Below are positions 59,091-64,000 of a DNA stretch of 64,000 nucleotides, piece by piece. The DNA is from Actinobacillus capsulatus DSM 19761. GTDB taxonomy: Bacteria; Pseudomonadota; Gammaproteobacteria; Enterobacterales; Pasteurellaceae. Under the pieces are notes generated by a model. It did no database searches. It was not told the DNA's origin and saw only the letters and a program-made list of their open reading frames with translations. A program made the position numbers and the translations under genes. The first letter of the stretch is position 1. Every line of letters starts with the position of its first letter. The stretch spans positions 41,490 to 105,489 of the forward strand of contig NZ_KB893942.1 in the NCBI RefSeq assembly GCF_000374285.1. Reading direction: 5' to 3'.

Positions 59091-59705
59091 TTATTTAATA
59101 AAATCAACGTGTTTACAGATTTTTTCGATTGCTTTGTCTTTACGTTGATTGAAGATGACCTTATTCTCTTCAAAAATGTTGCGACCATGAGTGTCGATGG
59201 ACACAATTAACGGTCCAAACTCTTTTACTTTGCATACCCAAAGCGTTTCAGGCATACCAAGGTCTTTCCATTGGGCATCAACGATTTCTTCTACACATTC
59301 TGCCGCTAGTACTGCACAGCCAGCGGGGAACACACAATGAAGCGCTTTATAATCACGGCAACCCTCCATTGTACCCTGTCCCATCCCACCTTTACCGACA
59401 ATCACTTTCACGCCGGTTTGCTTGATAAATTCTTTCTCAAATTTTTCCATTCGCATTGAGGTCGTTGGTCCGACCGAAACCATTTCATATTTTGCATCAC
59501 CAAGCGGCCGAATAATCGGACCTGCATGGAAGATTGCACCGCCATTAATATCTACTGGCAATTTCCGTCCATGATTAATCAAACGGCGGTGTGCTACATC
59601 ACGACAAGTGACGATATAACCATTTAAGTAAATGATGTCACCAATGTTAATATCTTCAAGATCTTCTGCTTTGATTGGCGTGGTTAAGATTTTTTTGTCG
59701 CTCAT
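59091..59705 (-). CDS. ttdB: L(+)-tartrate dehydratase beta subunit
   Basis: 204 aa, fumarase class I C-terminal-type subunit. [55 protein letters not shown] and [13 protein letters not shown] are family motifs. With TtdA it converts tartrate to oxaloacetate. It overlaps ttdA by 4 bp. A class I fumarase split in two subunits is the alternative; the oad genes favour tartrate. Confidence 0.88.
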   Translation of the reverse strand: MSDKKILTTPIKAEDLEDINIGDIIYLNGYIVTCRDVAHRRLINHGRKLPVDINGGAIFHAGPIIRPLGDAKYEMVSVGPTTSMRMEKFEKEFIKQTGVKVIVGKGGMGQGTMEGCRDYKALHCVFPAGCAVLAAECVEEIVDAQWKDLGMPETLWVCKVKEFGPLIVSIDTHGRNIFEENKVIFNQRKDKAIEKICKHVDFIK

Positions 59706-60604
59706 AATGTTACCCCTGAATGTGAAGTAATAGTGTAGTTGAGGTCTTTATCGAAAATAATATGTCCTTTGCGATGTGCCCAGCAGCCCACGTTTACACT
59801 TACGCCGATAACAGAAGGATGACGAGCGGTGTTTTCAATGTTTACTCCTAACACTGACATTCTGCCCATTAAGCCTTGTGGACCTAGACCGATACTATTG
59901 ATTCCGTCTTCTAACAGTTGCTCCATATAAGCCGCTTTTTCATTTGGGTTACGTTCACCTAATGGGCGGAATAATGCTTTTTTCGATTGCACTGCTGCGG
60001 TTTCAACGGAAGTTGCGATCCCTACACCAACCAGTAATGGTGGACACGCATTTAAACCATAACTGGTCATCACATCTAATACGAATTTAGTTACACCTTC
60101 GTAGCCTTCGCCTGGCATCAATACTTTTGCTTGACCCGGTAATGAACAGCCACCACCTGCCATATAAGTATCTAATTCCAGTTTGTCACTGTCCGGTACA
60201 ATTTCCCAAAATACACTTGGTGTGCCTTTACCTACGTTCAAACCAGTATTGTATTCATCAAAGGTTTCTACACTATTGTGACGAAGAGGCGCTTCTTTAG
60301 TTGCTTGAATAACCGATTCTTTTAATAAAGCTTCAAGTTCGCCAATATAAGGGAAATTCGCTCCACATTTTACAAAGAATTGAATCACACCAGTGTCTTG
60401 ACAGCTGGGACGATTTAATTTTTTTGCTAGACGTTGGTTATCAAACATTGCACCGTAAATAATTTTCGGTAATTGCTCTTCCTCTTTTTTACGTAACTCT
60501 TCTAATTTTGCCATTACATCGTCCGGTAAAACTTTACCTGTAAAACCGACAAATTTCGCAATGGTATCAGTGAGATAACGTATTCTCTCTTCTTTTGTTA
60601 TCAT
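59702..60604 (-). CDS. ttdA: L(+)-tartrate dehydratase alpha subunit
   Basis: 300 aa, N-terminal fumarase domain that ligates the 4Fe-4S cluster. Cysteines in [16 protein letters not shown] (near residue 70), the [18 protein letters not shown] segment near 150, and [14 protein letters not shown] near the end. First gene of ttdA-ttdB-transporter-oadGAB, divergent from the LysR regulator. Confidence 0.88.
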   Translation of the reverse strand: MITKEERIRYLTDTIAKFVGFTGKVLPDDVMAKLEELRKKEEEQLPKIIYGAMFDNQRLAKKLNRPSCQDTGVIQFFVKCGANFPYIGELEALLKESVIQATKEAPLRHNSVETFDEYNTGLNVGKGTPSVFWEIVPDSDKLELDTYMAGGGCSLPGQAKVLMPGEGYEGVTKFVLDVMTSYGLNACPPLLVGVGIATSVETAAVQSKKALFRPLGERNPNEKAAYMEQLLEDGINSIGLGPQGLMGRMSVLGVNIENTARHPSVIGVSVNVGCWAHRKGHIIFDKDLNYTITSHSGVTL

Positions 60605-60724
60605 AGATCACTCCATTATAGATTTGATTTGTTTAGCCTTTCGACTTCCCACTAAATTAAACAAAACTTTAATGTGGTGAATAATACTGAAGAGATATAA
60701 AATAAGTCCAATACGATTTTTTAC

Positions 60725-60735
60725 ATACTAAGTAT
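60725..60735. promoter_or_regulatory. Possible LysR-type operator
   Basis: ATACTAAGTAT is almost palindromic and lies between ttdA and the regulator gene, about 100 bp from the latter. It fits the interrupted dyad that LysR proteins bind; assignment is tentative. Confidence 0.4.
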
Positions 60736-60836
60736 AGGTAAAAATCTATAATGTATCAGATAGTTGAGTTTACTGGATTTTTTGCAAAAATTTTATGAAT
60801 TTCGACCGCTTATAAGGTAAAAAATGAGGAGAAAAG

Positions 60837-61817
60837 ATGGAATTTCGGCAATTTAAATACGTATTAAAAGTAGCGGAAGAGCGAAATTTTTCCAATGCGG
60901 CAAAAAAATTATTTATTTCCCAACCGTCATTGAGCCAATTTATTCAAAAAGTGGAAGAAGAGGTAGGTTCACCATTGTTTGATCGTAGTGTATCTCCATT
61001 GAAATTGACCTATGTCGGTGAACTTTATGTGGAAAATGCCAAATCAATAATGAATCTTCAACGTCAATTTGAACAGAAAGTGGATGATATTTTGAATGTC
61101 AAACGTGGAAGAGTAACGATCGGTAGTACGCCATTTCGTAGTGCTTACCTACTTTCGAGAGTGCTACCGCTTTTCAGTCAGAAATATCCCAAAATTGATG
61201 TACTTTTAAAAGAAGATAGTACTCGTAATTTAGAGGAAATGGTTACGCATGGATATGCTGATTGTGCCATTTCATTATTGCCGGTTAACGAAAAATATTT
61301 TGATTATGAAGTTTTGTTTGAAGAAAGAATGCTATTGGCAATTCCTCCGGAGCATAAAATTGCTAAAAAACTAGGTTTAAAAGCAGGAGATCATTCATTT
61401 AGTCAAAGAGTATCTTTAGATCAATTTAAACAGAGCCGTTTTATTAAAATGAATAAAAACCATAAGTTACATGAGATGCTCATTCAGCAATGCGAGTTAG
61501 CAGGTTATGTTCCTGAAATTGCATTAGAAACAGAAAGTATGACAACGGCTCAAGCATTGGCAGGTGCAGGATTAGGGATAGCATTATTACCTGAAACCTT
61601 AGTGTCGAAAAATCATTTTGATAAAGAACCATGTTACGGAGAGCTAGATATACGTCGTACAGTTGTGATTATTTATCGTAAAGATAGTTATTTATCACGT
61701 GCAGCTCGAGCATTTATTCAGACACTGCGTGAGATGACCCAATGTCCGTTCTCATCCGAAAAAATGTGGCAAAACGCGGTTTCCCCTGTTCGGTCAGTCC
61801 TCGATATTTATAAGTAA
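60837..61817 (+). CDS. LysR-family regulator, probably of tartrate genes
   Basis: 326 aa. N-terminal HTH (FRQFKYVLKVAEERNFSNAAKKLFISQPSLSQFIQKVEEE, residues 2-42) and the substrate-binding domain to about residue 293 (SRAARAFIQTLRE). Divergent from ttdA, like E. coli ttdR. The last about 33 codons lie antisense to the 3' end of the ligase gene (overlap 61714-61817) and are not typical of the family; a frame extension after a rearrangement is likely. A GAGGAGA ribosome binding site precedes the ATG. Confidence 0.88.
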   Translation: MEFRQFKYVLKVAEERNFSNAAKKLFISQPSLSQFIQKVEEEVGSPLFDRSVSPLKLTYVGELYVENAKSIMNLQRQFEQKVDDILNVKRGRVTIGSTPFRSAYLLSRVLPLFSQKYPKIDVLLKEDSTRNLEEMVTHGYADCAISLLPVNEKYFDYEVLFEERMLLAIPPEHKIAKKLGLKAGDHSFSQRVSLDQFKQSRFIKMNKNHKLHEMLIQQCELAGYVPEIALETESMTTAQALAGAGLGIALLPETLVSKNHFDKEPCYGELDIRRTVVIIYRKDSYLSRAARAFIQTLREMTQCPFSSEKMWQNAVSPVRSVLDIYK

Positions 61818-62550
61818 TTAAACTCCCAATGGGTGGTGGATTTTCACGATCTTTATCTTTAAAACCGGATCCGATACGGAAACGTCCACGCTGGTTTTCA
61901 CAAGTGATTGCGCCCAGTTTATCGCGATATTTCCCTTTGCCGTTATGGTGAGCAATGACGGTACATTCTTCATCTAATACGGGTTTTAATTTGAGAATTT
62001 GTGCAGAACGTCCTTTTATGTAAGCAGTATTCGGGTTACGTACCACAACGCCTTCGCCGTGTTGAGCAAGTACTTGCTGGTAAAATTGCATTAAATGGGC
62101 TTTGTCTTGAATCGGAATCTGTTCAATGATTTGAATATAAGGGGTAGGATGCTGTGAAAGATAATTTTTCAATTTAGTTAATCTTTCAAACAAATTGCCA
62201 TCGGCATTCGGTACATCAAAAACATAAAGTTTCAACTTATACCAGCCTTTAGGCTCACTGGCTCTGACTGTACTTGAGATTTCCTCAAATTTCCCTCTTT
62301 CGCTAAAAAGTTCTCCGTCAATTGCAAACGGTGGGAAATCTTTAATAAAGTAGTCCGGAGGCGCAAGTGGATTACCTTGGCGGCTGATAAGTTGCTTGCC
62401 GTCCCAATAGCCCCGTACACCATCCAGTTTTTCGCTCATTACCCAGCCATTTATTTCTTGATCTCGGTATTGATCTAGTAACATTAAATTCGGAGTTTTG
62501 GCAAATAATGATGTACTGAAGCATAAAAGTATAAAAAGGAGAGTTTTCAT
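61714..62550 (-). CDS. Secreted ATP-dependent DNA ligase (LigE type)
   Basis: 278 aa. N-terminal signal peptide (MKTLLFILLCFSTSLFA, cleavage near residue 17) sends it to the periplasm. Nucleotidyltransferase motif I EKLDGVRG with Lys41, DGEL motif III, EGVVVRNP motif IV, LKLKPVLD motif V and an OB-fold end. Matches the small ligase studied in Haemophilus influenzae. Its place in a naturally competent genus suggests work on imported or extracellular DNA; function is not settled. It overlaps the LysR gene 3' to 3' by 104 bp. Confidence 0.9.
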   Translation of the reverse strand: MKTLLFILLCFSTSLFAKTPNLMLLDQYRDQEINGWVMSEKLDGVRGYWDGKQLISRQGNPLAPPDYFIKDFPPFAIDGELFSERGKFEEISSTVRASEPKGWYKLKLYVFDVPNADGNLFERLTKLKNYLSQHPTPYIQIIEQIPIQDKAHLMQFYQQVLAQHGEGVVVRNPNTAYIKGRSAQILKLKPVLDEECTVIAHHNGKGKYRDKLGAITCENQRGRFRIGSGFKDKDRENPPPIGSLITYKYRGLTEQGKPRFATFFRMRTDIGSSHAVSE

Positions 62551-62684
62551 ATTCGTTACCTATTAAGAGAAGAGGTAAACCAATATATAGAGGATCAAGC
62601 AAGCAGTCTGATTTTTAGTAAATTTTTCCGATCAGGATCGCAAAATTTTTACCAAAATAGACCGCTTATATAGAAAAAGATTGA

Positions 62685-63518
62685 TTAGCGTACAGTTTGA
62701 ACTAATGCTGAGATGTCTGCTGGAAATTGTTCCGAGCTAGCCATTTCTCCAATTTGCTCATTTGAGTATTGTTTAGCATTGTAAACCACCACAATACTTG
62801 TATCGCCAACTTGAAGGAAGTTGGCTTCACCAAATTCAGTATAGCGAGTAGCCCCAATACTGATTATGGCTTTTGCCGGATAGTTTGCTTGCTTAAGTAA
62901 TTCGGCAATATGATTCATCGGTCCTTGGTTCGGTTGGTTATTCATCTTATCTACAATCCAATTCAATAGTTTCTGATGAAAATAACTATAACTTACAGCA
63001 GGGCTATCTTCGCCATATACATTAAGTTTACCGTCACGTTTATGGAAACAAGCGATATTGTAAGTATCTAAAATACCACCTTGTGCAAAATGATCTAACG
63101 GAATCAATGTTTCAGAGATCCCTTTTGACGCATTGCCCCAGTTTTTCTTTTCACAAATTTTACGTGCATTCGGACGGCGAATAGAGCAGTCATTATAAGC
63201 GGCAAAATGAGTAGGCTTGAGGGCAATGACTTGATTGTTTTGATATTCAATTTCGCAAATCAATGCAACTTCCGGTTCAATTTGCAGATTGTCAGCATCA
63301 TTTGGAAAAGTAATCGTATCGTGAGATAGGGGATAAGTTGCGAGGAATTGTTCCGTTGGGTTTAAAGTTTGGCTTGGGACATAGAAAGGAAAAATCGCTT
63401 TCGGTTGAATCGCTTCTTCCGTCTTTACTTGCAAGAAATCAGCCGCTTCACCCGCTTGTTCTAAATGACCGGCAAAATTTCCCGCTACGCCTAAACCAAT
63501 AAAATGTTCTTTTTGCAT
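62685..63518 (-). CDS. DUF5718 family protein
   Basis: 277 aa, unknown function, with the opening HFIGLGVAGNFAGHLEQAGEA and the repeated blocks TEEAIQPKAIFPFYVP, DADNLQIEPEVALICEI, KPTHFAAYNDCSIRRPNARKI. Widespread in Pasteurellaceae and Neisseriaceae. Cytoplasmic, no signal peptide. No clear operon partner; sits between the ligase gene and the rRNA operon. Confidence 0.8.
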   Translation of the reverse strand: MQKEHFIGLGVAGNFAGHLEQAGEAADFLQVKTEEAIQPKAIFPFYVPSQTLNPTEQFLATYPLSHDTITFPNDADNLQIEPEVALICEIEYQNNQVIALKPTHFAAYNDCSIRRPNARKICEKKNWGNASKGISETLIPLDHFAQGGILDTYNIACFHKRDGKLNVYGEDSPAVSYSYFHQKLLNWIVDKMNNQPNQGPMNHIAELLKQANYPAKAIISIGATRYTEFGEANFLQVGDTSIVVVYNAKQYSNEQIGEMASSEQFPADISALVQTVR

Positions 63519-63728
63519 AATATCTACCTCTATATAAATAAACTATACGGAATGTAGCGATTAATTTTAGAAAAAGAAAGTGAATTTTTAGGAAAAGTAA
63601 GAATGCGCTATTTGCCGTTTAAAGATGGGGTTTGTTACTTTTTTAACAGATAAAGTAATAAAAAATATTCGAATTGTATCAAATATGTTCTTTTAATCAC
63701 TTTTTCAAGATTTTTTTGCAAAAAGTAC
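63519..63728. other. AT-rich region upstream of the rRNA promoter
   Basis: About 200 bp with no supported reading frame. A/T tracts (AAAAAATATTCG, TTTTTCAAGATTTTTTT) just before the -35 could form an UP element or Fis sites. Nothing else recognised. Confidence 0.55.
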
Positions 63729-63756
63729 TTGCAAGGATTTCATATTTCTCTATAAT
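63729..63756 (+). promoter_or_regulatory. rRNA operon promoter
   Basis: -35 TTGCAA (63729-63734), 16-bp spacer, perfect -10 TATAAT (63751-63756), then a GC-containing discriminator GCATGCC. Typical of rrn P promoters; the mature 16S start is about 230 bp downstream. Confidence 0.8.
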
Positions 63757-63767
63757 GCATGCCACAC

Positions 63768-63820
63768 AACGACGCACTGTTGTGAGAAATTAGATTTAAT
63801 GCAGTGCGTCGTTGTTTTTT
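63768..63820 (+). terminator. Terminator-like hairpin in the rRNA leader
   Basis: Perfect 12-bp stem AACGACGCACTG (63768-63779) with 63802-63813, followed by GTTTTTT, directly before the boxA. It could attenuate transcripts that lack the antitermination complex. Its position in an rrn leader is unusual. Confidence 0.6.
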
Positions 63821-63855
63821 GTTCTTTAACAATTTATCAGACAATCTGTGTGGGC
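63819..63855 (+). promoter_or_regulatory. rRNA leader boxA antitermination region
   Basis: TTGTTCTTTAACAATTT matches boxA (consensus TGCTCTTTAACA), followed by CAGACAATCTGTGTGGGCAC as in the E. coli rrn leader, where NusB/NusE and others assemble. Confidence 0.8.
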
Positions 63856-63989
63856 ACTTGTTGATTGACTTAATTAAAAAATATTTTTGATTTTGAAGTC
63901 TTAATAGGTGCTTAAACTAGAAATTCATTTTTACTTTAGAAGTAGAATGTAAACTTAGCTAAGCAGTTTATTGAGCGATTAAACTTTTT

Positions 63990-64000
63990 GAATTGAAGAG
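63990..64000 (+). rRNA. rrs: 16S rRNA 5' end (partial)
   Basis: The window ends in AATTGAAGAG, which is the first part of the conserved 16S start (continues TTTGATC in all relatives). Only about 11 bases lie inside, so identity rests on this and on the preceding boxA leader. Confidence 0.8.

Noticed and set aside
58438..59148. 236-codon open frame on the plus strand
   Set aside because: Antisense to the SLC13 transporter gene and ttdB end; Pro/Ile/Lys-rich shadow of membrane codons.

Overview
The window looks like a chromosome segment of a Pasteurellaceae bacterium, most likely Actinobacillus and best matching A. pleuropneumoniae. The evidence is: many copies of the Apl-type DNA uptake signal (ACAAGCGGT and its complement), often paired as inverted repeats that serve as terminators; gene content such as afuABC, a fused peroxiredoxin-glutaredoxin, a secreted ATP-dependent DNA ligase and OadGAB; and protein sequences close to Haemophilus and Actinobacillus orthologues. 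Species is inference.

Layout. 1-3.3 kb: 3' end of dnaG, rpoD, phnA/yjdM. 3.4-12.1 kb: tri-heme cytochrome c peroxidase, a minus-strand housekeeping run (frameshifted yggU, yggT, yggL, trmB, fabH, plsX, rpmF, yceD), then ypjD and corB. 12.5-24 kb: sodium-dependent amino-acid symporter with a 30-aa partner, mannose PTS (manXYZ) with yobD and manA, and the afuABC sugar-phosphate importer. 24-35 kb: tyrS, a likely Fur-controlled small RNA, rnr, fabR, oxyR, a frameshifted peroxiredoxin-glutaredoxin gene, fbp, mpl and two thioredoxin-like genes. 35.25-39.35 kb: an AT-rich island with a two-gene AAA+ ATPase / subtilisin-like protease module, enclosed by 52-bp imperfect inverted repeats whose outer ends are DNA uptake signals. 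39.4-45.2 kb: glutathione and formaldehyde detoxification genes (fghA, yghU-like, a deleted frmA), a PIN-type toxin-antitoxin pair and a beta-hydroxyacid dehydrogenase. 45.3-53.1 kb: type I restriction-modification locus hsdR - AlbA_2 gene - hsdM - hsdS. 54.1-61.8 kb: tartrate fermentation cluster (LysR regulator, ttdA, ttdB, frameshifted SLC13-type transporter, oadG, oadA, oadB). 61.7-64 kb: secreted DNA ligase, a DUF5718 gene, and the leader of an rRNA operon reaching the first bases of 16S rRNA.

How the genes work together. Hexose supply is concentrated at 14-24 kb: PTS uptake of mannose-type sugars feeds ManA, while AfuABC imports hexose phosphates directly. In the tartrate cluster a dehydratase makes oxaloacetate and OadGAB decarboxylates it to pyruvate while pumping Na+. 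Oxidative and carbonyl stress genes (ccp, oxyR, peroxiredoxin, fghA, frmA) are present, but two of them are broken.

Four genes are disrupted (yggU, peroxiredoxin-glutaredoxin, frmA, the tartrate-cluster transporter). The yggU and transporter lesions are single bases and could be sequence errors. The other two are multi-base deletions and more likely real. The most interesting items are the inverted-repeat-bounded ATPase/protease island and the Fur-box-controlled small RNA candidate near 26.2 kb. No CRISPR array, prophage, tRNA gene or intact insertion sequence was recognised.
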